Shown: in pieces, positions 36,477 through 44,438 of the stretch
How the letters are laid out: the number at the start of each line of letters is the position of its first letter
How positions within the stretch are numbered: the stretch's first letter is position 1
NCBI GenBank assembly: GCA_041595875.1
Contig: JBFHJN010000001.1
Location: 62,001 to 126,000, forward strand
Direction: 5' to 3'
DNA: 64,000 nucleotides
DNA from: UBA2279 sp041595875
GTDB lineage: Bacteria > Actinomycetota > Coriobacteriia > Anaerosomatales > Anaerosomataceae
Notes under the pieces: model-generated
Seen by the model: only the letters and a program-made list of their open reading frames with translations
Told to the model about the DNA's origin: nothing
The model's database searches: none
Position numbers and translations under genes: made by a program

Positions 36477-36525
36477 GTGAGAGGCCGTGTTCCGGGAAAC
36501 CGAGAACCGGCCTCTCACTCGTTTC
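36477..36525 (+). terminator. Strong hairpin terminator after tRNA-Pro
   Basis: GTGAGAGGCCG (36477-36487) pairs perfectly with CGGCCTCTCAC (36508-36518). Inside it GTTC/GAAC and CGG/CCG continue the stem, capped by a GAAA tetraloop, for 18 bp in all with small bulges. TCGTTTCTC follows. It lies 13 bases past the tRNA CCA end. Confidence 0.78.
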
Positions 36526-36953
36526 TCAGGGGAGTGTAGCAACGCGTGCAGCAAACGCATCCTGTCATGGGGCCAATATGGTCATTCTGTGGTCAAGAAC
36601 CGCGTACTCCGCGAGTAGGCCTTGGCCTTTTCTGGGTGGGGCCCACCAGCCGGAGTGCACCCAGGCGTCTGTTGCCGCCTACTTCGGGTTCTGGATGAAC
36701 ACTGTGACCCCGTGGTTGGTTGCTTACCTCGTGTAGGAGGCTGGACGACATGGTCGATCCCTAGATGCCGTCGGACGCAAGACGTGTCGGCGGCATCGTG
36801 TTGCCTTGACAGTCCAGGAGGCGTTTGCGCACTCACAAAACGTTGTGGTAAGTATAGACAGGGATTTATTGCCAGTCGGTCGATGCTGATTGGTCGCGCT
36901 TACGAGGAGGGGGACCCTCGCAGGGGCGGATGCATGTCTACTGAGGGGGATCT
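36526..36953. other. Gene-poor boundary between tRNA-Pro and the RHS region
   Basis: About 430 bases with no convincing gene. Short frames exist on both strands but give no recognisable domain. A + strand stretch near 36650-36740 reads SVAAYFGFWMNTVTPWLVAYLV before a stop, possibly debris of a membrane protein. A small inverted repeat CACAA-aacg-TTGTG lies at 36834-36847, and GAGGGGGA just before 36954 is a good ribosome-binding site for the first RHS frame. The base composition is locally more AT-rich than the flanks, in keeping with remnants of rearrangement. Confidence 0.5.
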
Positions 36954-38771
36954 ATGCGCAGATGCTCGCGCCTCGAGACCGATTTGCCTCTCACCTCGTC
37001 GTGGACCGCCTTCGGGGATACGACCTCAATCGAGAATGTCTTCGCGAAGACCAACGAGTTGCAGACGACCAGGCTTTCGGGAAGCGACCGCAAGTGGTAC
37101 TTCACCTTCGACCTTTTCGGAGCACTCGTGCGCACGGGTGGTGGGCTCGGATCCCAGATGCGCTCGTATGACTCGGCCCATCGGTTGACATCGATCCAAC
37201 TCTCGAGCATCGACGGGAGTGGGGACCAGAAGCTGTGGGCGTCCGAGGCCGTCGCCCATGACGGCTGGGAGCGCATCGCCTCAAGCGAGGTCGACTTCAC
37301 CTCCGGAACCGACTGGGAAGACGTATTCTCATACGATGCTGTCGGAAGGCTCTCTTCCTGGGGCCACACCGCAGGGGCGAGTGTCGAGACCGGAAGCTAT
37401 ACTCATGATCTTGCCGGTAACGTCGCCTCTAAGACGCGGGATGGTGCGACGACCGTCTACGGCTACAACGAAGCCAACCAGCTCACTACTGCGACGGTGG
37501 ATGCGCAGGTCACCTTGTATGACTACGACGAGTTCGGTCGCTGCATCGCATCAAGCGACGGCACTACCACCGCTGGCTACGAATGGAACGATCTTGGTCA
37601 GCTCTCTCAGGTGAGCATCGGTGCGAGCATGAGTGCCACCTACGGCTACGGCATCGACGGCATCCGCGAGATGAAGGTCGTGGGCACGGGCAGCACCGAG
37701 ACCACCACCTACTCGGTGTGGTCGGGCATGCAGCTTACGACCGAATACGACGTGGCCACGAACACCCGCTACGACTACCTCTACGGTCCCGACTCGATGC
37801 CGCTCGAGCTGCTCGTGACCGAGTCGGATGGCGCGACGTCGACTTTCGCCTACCAGCTCGACCACGGCGGATCGGTCATCGGCATGACCGATGAGGACGG
37901 CGCGGAGGTCGCGCGTTACGCCTACGACCCCTACGGCGCGCTCATCTACCAGGACGGGGACGCGATAGCGGCGCGCAACCCGCTGCGCTACCGCTCCTAC
38001 TACTACGATGCCGAGACCGGGCACTACTACCTGCCCGCCCGCTACTACGACCCGGACACGATGCGGTTCCTCTCCGCTGATCCCGCAGCGCCGAGCGCAG
38101 GAGATCCGCTGACGCTCAACCGGTATGCGTACTGCGTGGGGGATCCGGTGAACCTGAGTGATCCGACGGGGGCAATCACGGACGTGGAGGCAGGTGAGTG
38201 GAGCTACTACTACGAGCAGTCTCATGAGCAATCGAAGGCTGCGCACGATGAGGACACTGGCCGCGCGATCAGGCACGCATGGGTGGGGTGGAAGAGGGGG
38301 GGCGGCTCATTGGTGTCGGTCGCCTACAAGTGGTACCAAGCGCTTCTTGACCACAACACCTACTTGAATGAGAACGACCCAGACTATAATCGATCGGGGG
38401 CGGCCATTGATGCGGAGGCGCTGCAGAAGGCGGTGAGTGCGTCAGCTGCCGTCTTCGGCGCTGGCGTATTGATCTATGGTACTGGCGGAGCAGCAGCGCC
38501 TGCTCTAGCTGTTGCCGGAGACTTTGTGACAGCCGCAGGCCTCATATCGGTGGGGATTCGGAGCACGTGTGACCCCGACTATAGTGACACGGAGTTTGCC
38601 GTCGATACGGTGCTAATATGTGTTGGCTCCAGGGCGATAGCTGCCGGCAACCAGTGTGCCTCCAGCCTGTTCGCTGATGCACCCAGATACGGTACTGGTG
38701 TTGCCTGGCGTGTCGGATACTCGATGCTTGCGGTCCCGTCCTCGGCACCTGTAGCCGGGTACGACTGGTAG
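36954..38771 (+). CDS. RHS/YD-repeat protein piece with unrecognised C-terminal toxin-like tip (tip 1)
   Basis: 605 residues. YD-type repeats run from about residue 75 to 360 (FSYDAVGRLSSW, YTHDLAGNVASK, YDYDEFGRCIASS), then the RHS core end RYYDPDTMRFLSADPAAPS...NRYAYCVGDPVNLSDPTG. Residues 407-605 are an unrelated tip with an aromatic start, then hydrophobic stretches (VFGAGVLIYGTGGAAAPALAVAG). In polymorphic toxins the part after DPxG is the effector. There is no signal peptide and only a few hundred residues of repeats, so the 5' part of a normal RHS gene is missing. It has its own GAGGGGGA ribosome-binding site. Confidence 0.78.
   Translation: MRRCSRLETDLPLTSSWTAFGDTTSIENVFAKTNELQTTRLSGSDRKWYFTFDLFGALVRTGGGLGSQMRSYDSAHRLTSIQLSSIDGSGDQKLWASEAVAHDGWERIASSEVDFTSGTDWEDVFSYDAVGRLSSWGHTAGASVETGSYTHDLAGNVASKTRDGATTVYGYNEANQLTTATVDAQVTLYDYDEFGRCIASSDGTTTAGYEWNDLGQLSQVSIGASMSATYGYGIDGIREMKVVGTGSTETTTYSVWSGMQLTTEYDVATNTRYDYLYGPDSMPLELLVTESDGATSTFAYQLDHGGSVIGMTDEDGAEVARYAYDPYGALIYQDGDAIAARNPLRYRSYYYDAETGHYYLPARYYDPDTMRFLSADPAAPSAGDPLTLNRYAYCVGDPVNLSDPTGAITDVEAGEWSYYYEQSHEQSKAAHDEDTGRAIRHAWVGWKRGGGSLVSVAYKWYQALLDHNTYLNENDPDYNRSGAAIDAEALQKAVSASAAVFGAGVLIYGTGGAAAPALAVAGDFVTAAGLISVGIRSTCDPDYSDTEFAVDTVLICVGSRAIAAGNQCASSLFADAPRYGTGVAWRVGYSMLAVPSSAPVAGYDW
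37951..38069 (+). repeat. 119-bp direct repeat, copy 1 (RHS core)
   Basis: This segment encodes the end of the RHS core (from DGDAIAARNPLRYR to DPDTMRF) and is identical base for base to 39785-39903. Flanking sequence on both sides is similar but not identical, so the identical block suggests recent gene conversion or strong exchange between the two RHS pieces. Confidence 0.88.
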
Positions 38772-38801
38772 AGGACCTGCAGAGAGATTGGATGCGCATC
38801 A

Positions 38802-39200
38802 ATGAACTACACGGCCCTCATCCTCATCCTGTTCGGTCAATTGGCCGTAGGTTTCGTCCTTCGTTACGTGGAGCGCGATCGTCTTTCGCTGTCTCGACAA
38901 GGGTGGCTCTCCCAGGGTTGGTACGTGGCTTCCTCGGCCATTGCTTCTGCAGTGATGTATGTGATTGGATACCACGCTGCGGGCAATGGATGGGCGCTCG
39001 CTACCGTCGGCTTTATAATCCTGCTCAGGTCGCGCCTGAAGCAGTCTCGTACCATCAAGCGTCAGTGGGAAGAGTACCTTGAGGAGACTGATGCGTCTGA
39101 GAGGCATACCGATGAGCTGCGGTTGCTGCTGTTCTGGGCTGTGTTCGGCTGTGTAGCGATTGTGGTGGTCCAGATACTGATTCACAATGGAGTCTTCTAA
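38802..39200 (+). CDS. Small four-helix membrane protein, candidate immunity protein 1
   Basis: 132 residues with hydrophobic segments at about 3-20, 40-58, 62-78 and 106-130 and a charged loop between the last two (KQSRTIKRQWEEYLEETDASERH). I recognise no family. It starts 30 bases after the stop of RHS tip 1 on the same strand. Immunity genes lie directly behind their toxin gene in polymorphic toxin systems, and a membrane-embedded partner fits a tip with hydrophobic segments that may act on membranes. The role is inferred from position only. Confidence 0.55.
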   Translation: MNYTALILILFGQLAVGFVLRYVERDRLSLSRQGWLSQGWYVASSAIASAVMYVIGYHAAGNGWALATVGFIILLRSRLKQSRTIKRQWEEYLEETDASERHTDELRLLLFWAVFGCVAIVVVQILIHNGVF

Positions 39201-39254
39201 GCCGTGACCTGATCCGTGTGCTCCTCGAACCATCTCCGCCAGATAGAACGTGAC

Positions 39255-39290
39255 GAAGGCCTGCTTCCCACAGAAGGGAGGCGGGCCTTC
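39255..39290 (+). terminator. Long hairpin between RHS modules
   Basis: GAAGGCCTGCTTCCC pairs with GGGAGGCGGGCCTTC over 15 bp with two G-U pairs around the loop ACAGAA. No T-run follows. It lies between module 1 (tip plus membrane protein) and the start of the second RHS frame, and may end the first transcript. Confidence 0.55.
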
Positions 39291-39336
39291 TGCGGGAGGC
39301 TGCTAGCATGGAAGCATCATCCAGGGGAGGGGATCG

Positions 39337-40617
39337 GTGCAGCTTGCGCGCACATATGCCGAGAGGAGGCCGCGGACCGCGGGTCGTCTCGGCGATGTCA
39401 GGTACCCGGAGCGGCGAAGGCCACGCAGGAGCCAGCTCTCCCAGGTGAGCATCGGCGCTAGCATGAACGCCACCTACGGCTACGGCATCGACGGCATGCG
39501 CGAGATGAAGGTCGTGGGCACAGGCTGCACCGAGACCACCACCTACTCGGTGTGGACGGGCATGCAGCTTGCGACCGAATACGACGAGGGCACCGACACC
39601 CGATACGACTACCTCTACGGCCCTGACTCGATGCCGCTGCAGCTGCTCGTGACCGAGTCGGACGGCACCACCTCGACCTACGCCTACCAGCTCGACCACG
39701 GCGTATCGGTCATCGGCATGACCGACGGGGCCGGCGTTGAGGTCGCTCGCTACGCCTACGACCCCTATGGCGCGCTCATCTGTGAGGACGGGGACGCGAT
39801 AGCGGCGCGCAACCCGCTGCGCTACCGCTCCTACTACTACGATGCCGAGACCGGGCACTACTACCTGCCCGCCCGCTACTACGACCCGGACACGATGCGG
39901 TTCTTGAGTCCCGACCCTGCAGCGCCGAGTGCGGGAGACCCGCTCACGCTCAATCGGTACGCGTACTGCGTGGGGGATCCGGTGGATCTGGTGGATCCTG
40001 ATGGCGCGCGGCATGCGGCGGGTGGCGGAGGCAGCTTCAATCCCCGGAGCGTCGAGAACGGGACGTTGGCGGTGCAGCTGATCGCCCATGGCTGGAGCAA
40101 GAGCAGCGCGTATGCCTTCAATGCGAAGCAGAGGGCGTCAGCGAGGCATCAGGCATGGAAGATCCAGAGCGATCTAGAGTTCGAGGAGTGGAGACGCGAC
40201 CTGCGTGTCGCGTGTGATGCGGCTGCCGCCGAACACACGGCGCTCCTGGAAGCAAAGAGGACTGCCTGGGAGACACGGTTGTCTCTGCAGAGGACACACC
40301 CAGCCGCGGATGGAACTGCTTTCGCGTTAGCGACTGCCGGCGCCACTTGTGACGTTCTTGCTCTGGCTACTGCCGAGACTGTTGGAGGCGGCGCGTTCTT
40401 CGTCAGCGCGGGGTGGCTTCTCGATGGAGTCAACGTACTGTACACGGGGGGTCAGTTGATTGCGGGCAACGCTTCCATAATGGATCTAGGCGTTGCAGCT
40501 GTTGGGGTGATTCCCGGTGCCAGCTGCTGGACAGCCGCAACTTGGAGTACCGACGTGATGATGATTGGATCCGAGGCAATGGGCGCGCCGGCAAACTCGA
40601 TGTATCGACCAAGGTGA
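39337..40617 (+). CDS. Orphan RHS core end with a different C-terminal tip (tip 2)
   Basis: 426 residues from a GTG with AGGGGAGGGG 4 bases upstream. The first about 36 residues are Arg-rich and not RHS-like; then RHS core homologous to the first piece starts abruptly at QLSQVSIGASMNATYGYG and ends at DPDG (220-223). Residues 224-426 are a new tip: a charged helical region (ARHQAWKIQSDLEFEEWRRDL) then hydrophobic helices (GGAFFVSAGWLLDGVNVLYTGG). There is no export signal and no full repeat set. This is the form of an orphan toxin module kept as a reservoir. Confidence 0.76.
   Translation: MQLARTYAERRPRTAGRLGDVRYPERRRPRRSQLSQVSIGASMNATYGYGIDGMREMKVVGTGCTETTTYSVWTGMQLATEYDEGTDTRYDYLYGPDSMPLQLLVTESDGTTSTYAYQLDHGVSVIGMTDGAGVEVARYAYDPYGALICEDGDAIAARNPLRYRSYYYDAETGHYYLPARYYDPDTMRFLSPDPAAPSAGDPLTLNRYAYCVGDPVDLVDPDGARHAAGGGGSFNPRSVENGTLAVQLIAHGWSKSSAYAFNAKQRASARHQAWKIQSDLEFEEWRRDLRVACDAAAAEHTALLEAKRTAWETRLSLQRTHPAADGTAFALATAGATCDVLALATAETVGGGAFFVSAGWLLDGVNVLYTGGQLIAGNASIMDLGVAAVGVIPGASCWTAATWSTDVMMIGSEAMGAPANSMYRPR
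39785..39903 (+). repeat. 119-bp direct repeat, copy 2 (RHS core)
   Basis: Identical to 37951-38069 and located just upstream of the divergent tip 2. Sequence before the block is roughly nine-tenths identical back to about 39437, where homology starts at CAGCTCTC. Confidence 0.88.
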
Positions 40618-40630
40618 GAGGTGGCAGACT

Positions 40631-40969
40631 ATGGGGGATTCGCACACGATTGCCCTCGGCTTTCTGGTGATGTTGCCGGTGGTGATATGGATGTACCGCG
40701 ATGCGATGAGAGTGATCCATGGAAGGAATCGCTTGAGTTCGCAGGAGTACTCGGACTTGCAGGAAGCCTGGGCCAACCGATCTGCTTGGCTGATGTTTGC
40801 GGCGCTCACTGCTGGCTTTGCGGCTATGGTAATCACGCAGGGGCCTGAGGTTGGCGTGGTGCTACTCCTCGCTGCCTTCCTCGTGTTCTTCTTGGGTCCG
40901 ATACTGTTGGTTGCCACACGTCGGTCCAGAAGCATGGTCTTTCCGCCACGAGATGATCGTGACGAGTAG
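40631..40969 (+). CDS. Small three-helix membrane protein, candidate immunity protein 2
   Basis: 112 residues from ATG 40631, which has AGAGGT 8 bases upstream. Hydrophobic segments lie at about 7-22, 53-70 and 75-95, and the C-terminus is charged (PPRDDRDE). It has no visible sequence similarity to candidate immunity protein 1 except overall build. It begins 13 bases after the stop of RHS tip 2, the place expected of a cognate immunity gene. Function inferred from position only. Confidence 0.52.
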   Translation: MGDSHTIALGFLVMLPVVIWMYRDAMRVIHGRNRLSSQEYSDLQEAWANRSAWLMFAALTAGFAAMVITQGPEVGVVLLLAAFLVFFLGPILLVATRRSRSMVFPPRDDRDE

Positions 40970-41559
40970 TGTTCAATGTCTTTGACGAGAGTTGCAGCTC
41001 ACGCGGATGGACGCGGACCGCGGGTCAACGCACTCTCGCGCACACCGCCAGACGGCCGCAAGCGGCGGGTCCACTCGGCGGTATGCGGTATCCGACTCGG
41101 CGCTACGGCCGTAGGACGAGCGTGACACGCGGGCAGGAGAGCGCCGCCTACACCTGGGACGCGCTCGGGCACCTCACCTCCGTGGTGAGCCAGGACACCA
41201 CGATCACCTACGCCTGCGGCATCACCGGCGTGCGCGAGTACAAGTCCGTGGAGGCTTCTGGTGCGCCGGTGGCGTGGACCAAGAGTGTGTGGGACGGCCA
41301 GCAGCTGGCGGCAGAGCTCGACAGCGACAACACCCGCTACACCTACGTGTGGGGGCCTGACCGCGCGCCGCTCGCGCTCAAGGTGACATCAGGCGCGAGC
41401 AGTGTGACGTATGCCTATCACACCGACGCGCTCGGCAACGTCGTGGCGATGACCCAGGGCTACTCCGTCGTCGCCTCCTACCGCTACGACGTCGTAGGTC
41501 ACAGCTCGCCGGGGGACAGGGAGCGTCAGGAGAGCTTCTCGGACAGATGCACCCAGTGA
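40969..41559 (+). pseudogene. Truncated RHS core fragment without tip
   Basis: A 196-codon frame starting at a GTG that overlaps the previous stop. After an Arg-rich opening resembling that of the second piece (PLGGMRYPTRRYGRRTS), YD-type sequence begins at ESAAYTWDALGHLTSVV and continues through NTRYTYVWGPDRAPLALKV and YHTDALGNVVAM to SYRYDVVG, then stops resembling RHS near 41505. The core end and toxin tip are missing, cut off next to the ABC-F gene, with which the frame overlaps by 34 bases. It belongs to a different RHS sequence lineage than pieces 1 and 2. Confidence 0.72.
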
Positions 41560-43343
41560 TCTTCAAGGTCGGATATCTGTCGCTCCATGGCCTGGATGCG
41601 TTTCTGGACATCGCCCAAAGCCACGTAGTCGGTAGGATCGACGTCGTGCATCTCCTGGCGGATGGCATCGGCCTTCTTGCCCAGCGTGTGCAGCTTGCGT
41701 TCTGTGGATGCGATCTCCTTTTTCAGGCTGTGTTCTTCCGCTCCCGACAAGCCCGATCCGCGCCCTTCATCCTGGTCGGAACCTGACCCGCTGGTTTTCT
41801 CCCGCTGCTTCGCAGGCTCAACCTGCGTGTCTTCGGCGCTGCGCGCATCTAAGAGCCGCAGATACTCGTCGACGCCACCCGGGACATGGCGGATCTTCCC
41901 GTCGAGCAGGGCGAACTGGTCGTCGGTGACGCGCTCCATCAGGTGCCGGTCATGCGTGATCAGCAGCAGCGTGCCGGGCCACGTGTCCAGAAGACTCTCC
42001 ACGACCGCGAGCATGTCGATATCCAGGTCGTTGTCCGGCTCGTCCAAGATGAGCACGTTAGGCTTGTCCAGCAAGATGAGCATCAGCTGGAGGCGGCGCT
42101 TCTGTCCGCCGGAGAGATCTGACACTGCCGAGGAGAGCTGCGCGGCATCGAATCCCAGGCGTTCCAGGAGCTGTGCCGGCGTCATTTCTTTGCCGTCGAA
42201 CTCATAGCGCGTGTTGTACCGCGAAAGGACCTCGCGCACGCGGGAGTCGCCCAGCTCGTTCAACTCGCTCAGGTGTTGTGACAGGAAGGCGAACTTGACG
42301 GTCTTGCCGATCTTCACATGACCCGATGTCGGCTGCAGCGAGCCTTTGATGATGTTCAGTAGCGTCGTTTTCCCCGACCCGTTCTCACCGAGGATGCCGA
42401 ACCTGTCGCCGGGGCCGATAAGCCACGTCAGGTTGTCGATGACGGTCTTCTCGCCGAAACGCTCGGTGATGTTCACGAGGTCGATCACTTGTTTGCCAAG
42501 CCGGGACATCGCAGTCCGTTTGAGTTCGAGGGAATCGCGAACGGGCGGTTCGTTATCGATGAGTGCGTGCGCGGCCTCGACGCGGAACTTCGGTTTGGTG
42601 GATCGGGCCTGGGCACCGCGCGAGAGCCATGCAAGCTCCTTGCGCATGATGTTCCTGCGCTTCTGTTCGGCCGTCTTTGCCGCTTCCGCGCGCTCTACAC
42701 GTTGGAGCACATATGCCGAGTAGCCGCCTGCGAACTGGTCCACCCGTCCATGGTGGACCTCCCACATCCCAAGGCAGACCTCGTCTAGGAACCAGCGGTC
42801 ATGGGTGACAACAAGCAAGGCGCCGGCCTTCTTCGGCCATCGGCTCTTGAGGTGGTCGGCTAGCCAGGCGATCGCGTGGACGTCCAGATGGTTGGTGGGC
42901 TCGTCGAGCATGAGCACATCGGACTCCGTGATCAACACACGGGCAAGATCCACGCGACGCCGCTGCCCGCCGGAGAGCTCACTGATCTTGCCTTCCCACG
43001 GAATGTCCGCGATGAGGCCGCGAATGATGCTTCTGGTCTTTGCGTCCGATGCCCACGTGTACTCGGGTACGTCTCCCACCACCGTGTGGGCGACGGTCTG
43101 CGCCGGATCGAGGGTATCGGTCTGCCCGAGCATCTGGATGGTGGTTCCGCCACGACGGATGATGCGGCCGGCATCGGGTTCTACCGTGCCCGCAAGCAGC
43201 GAGAGGAGGGTTGACTTGCCATCGCCGTTTCCACCGACGATGCCGATGCGGTCGCCGTCGTCGATCCCAAGAGTCACCGAGTCGAAGACCTTCTTCGTCG
43301 GGTATTCAAGATGGACGTTCTCGGATCCAAGCAGATACGCCAC
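41526..43343 (-). CDS. ABC-F family ATPase
   Basis: 605 residues. It contains two ABC domains in one chain: Walker A GGNGDGKST and GENGSGKTT, signatures LSGGQRRR and LSGGQKRR, and Walker B LMLDEPTNHLD and LILDEPDNDLD. There are no membrane helices, and a linker (ALLVVTHDRW ... KTAEQKRRNIMRKELAWL) lies between them. The end carries a charged coiled coil. ABC-F proteins act on the ribosome as translation factors or resistance proteins. I chose GTG 43343 (MAYLLGSENVHLEYPTK), which matches the usual N-terminus; upstream GTGs lack a ribosome-binding site. Confidence 0.92.
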   Translation of the reverse strand: MAYLLGSENVHLEYPTKKVFDSVTLGIDDGDRIGIVGGNGDGKSTLLSLLAGTVEPDAGRIIRRGGTTIQMLGQTDTLDPAQTVAHTVVGDVPEYTWASDAKTRSIIRGLIADIPWEGKISELSGGQRRRVDLARVLITESDVLMLDEPTNHLDVHAIAWLADHLKSRWPKKAGALLVVTHDRWFLDEVCLGMWEVHHGRVDQFAGGYSAYVLQRVERAEAAKTAEQKRRNIMRKELAWLSRGAQARSTKPKFRVEAAHALIDNEPPVRDSLELKRTAMSRLGKQVIDLVNITERFGEKTVIDNLTWLIGPGDRFGILGENGSGKTTLLNIIKGSLQPTSGHVKIGKTVKFAFLSQHLSELNELGDSRVREVLSRYNTRYEFDGKEMTPAQLLERLGFDAAQLSSAVSDLSGGQKRRLQLMLILLDKPNVLILDEPDNDLDIDMLAVVESLLDTWPGTLLLITHDRHLMERVTDDQFALLDGKIRHVPGGVDEYLRLLDARSAEDTQVEPAKQREKTSGSGSDQDEGRGSGLSGAEEHSLKKEIASTERKLHTLGKKADAIRQEMHDVDPTDYVALGDVQKRIQAMERQISDLEDHWVHLSEKLS

Positions 43344-43409
43344 TCGGTGAACCTCGATCCTCACAGAGTCGGTGAATACGGACACAGCATCGCGGGGAGG
43401 GGACTCGCG

Positions 43410-44273
43410 CTACCTCTCGGGCCAGACGGCTACTCCCCAGACGGTTCCGGTGTGAGTGGCGATGACCGGACCGGCCTCATACACGACCATCTGGGAGACG
43501 TCCCAGCGCTGCTTGATGCTCTCGGCGATCCGGTTCGCCCGCTCAGCGGTGAGCCCGTGCCCTACAGCGAACCTGGCCTTGGTTGCGGTGCCCATCTGCT
43601 TGGTGATCCAGTCCATGGTGTACTCAAGTGCGGCTTTCTCGCCTCTGCTTCTGCCGAGAGGAGCGAATGCGCCTTCTCCGTCCACGGTGAGCGTGATCTT
43701 CAGGTTGAGGAGTGAACCCAGCAGCGAGGACACCGCGCCGATCCGCCCGCCCTTGCGCAGATTCTCAAGCGAGTCGACGCCAACGAGCAGCTTCACTTCC
43801 TCACGCGTCTTCTCAAGCCGTGGCACGGTCGCTGTCGCGCTCAGCCCCTCTGCTGCCGCTCTAGTCGCATCCATGACCTGCCAGGCCAGCCCCCACGACA
43901 GGTTGCGCGAGTCGAAGACGTGGACTTTGCCCATGAACTGCTCGGCGGCGATACGCGCGGCTTGCACCGTCCCGGACAGCTTGGAGGAGATATGGATCGA
44001 GACGACCTCGCTCGCGCTCTCAAGCGCGCGGTTGTAGGCGTCTGTGAACGCGCCCACGCTGGGCTGTGAGGTCGTGGGTAGATCGGCAGCCGCGTTCATG
44101 CGCTCGAAGAACTCGGCTTGCGTGAGCGTGCCGTCGACGTGCTTCTCGCCGTCGATCTCGAACGTGAGCGGGACCACGGTGATAGCGTGCTCTTCGGCGA
44201 GCTGCGGCGTGATGTCGGAGGTGCTGTCAGTGATGACGGCGAATGAACGCCCCGTGGTGGTTCCTGGTCCCAT
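43410..44273 (-). CDS. DegV family fatty-acid-binding protein
   Basis: 287 residues from ATG 44273, with GGAGAG before it. AVITDSTSDITPQLAEEHAITVVPLTFEIDG, TSQPSVGAFTDAY, SIHISSKLSGTVQAARIAAE and DSLENLRKGGRIGAVSSLLGSLLNLKITL are diagnostic. DegV/FakB proteins bind a fatty acid and can present it to the FakA kinase; no FakA gene is visible here. It lies 66 bases upstream of the ABC-F gene on the same strand. Confidence 0.92.
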   Translation of the reverse strand: MGPGTTTGRSFAVITDSTSDITPQLAEEHAITVVPLTFEIDGEKHVDGTLTQAEFFERMNAAADLPTTSQPSVGAFTDAYNRALESASEVVSIHISSKLSGTVQAARIAAEQFMGKVHVFDSRNLSWGLAWQVMDATRAAAEGLSATATVPRLEKTREEVKLLVGVDSLENLRKGGRIGAVSSLLGSLLNLKITLTVDGEGAFAPLGRSRGEKAALEYTMDWITKQMGTATKARFAVGHGLTAERANRIAESIKQRWDVSQMVVYEAGPVIATHTGTVWGVAVWPER

Positions 44274-44438
44274 GGCGCTCTCCATCCCTCAAGCGCGATA
44301 CGCGCTGATCTGCCGATGAGAGCATCGTACCATCACCACGGTCGGCACTAACGTATGTGGGGTTCGAAAGACCCACCGTAACCCCGTGTCATTCGCTATG
44401 CTTGAGACCAGCCTGTTCGGTTGACATCGGGGGATGAG

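Noticed and set aside
36622..37188. 188-codon plus-strand frame after tRNA-Pro
   Set aside because: Cys/Arg-rich product without domains, and its second half overlaps the RHS frame.
41526..41559. Frame of the third RHS fragment running into the ABC-F gene as a real fusion
   Set aside because: RHS similarity stops near 41505 and the remaining codons are antisense to the conserved ABC-F C-terminus.
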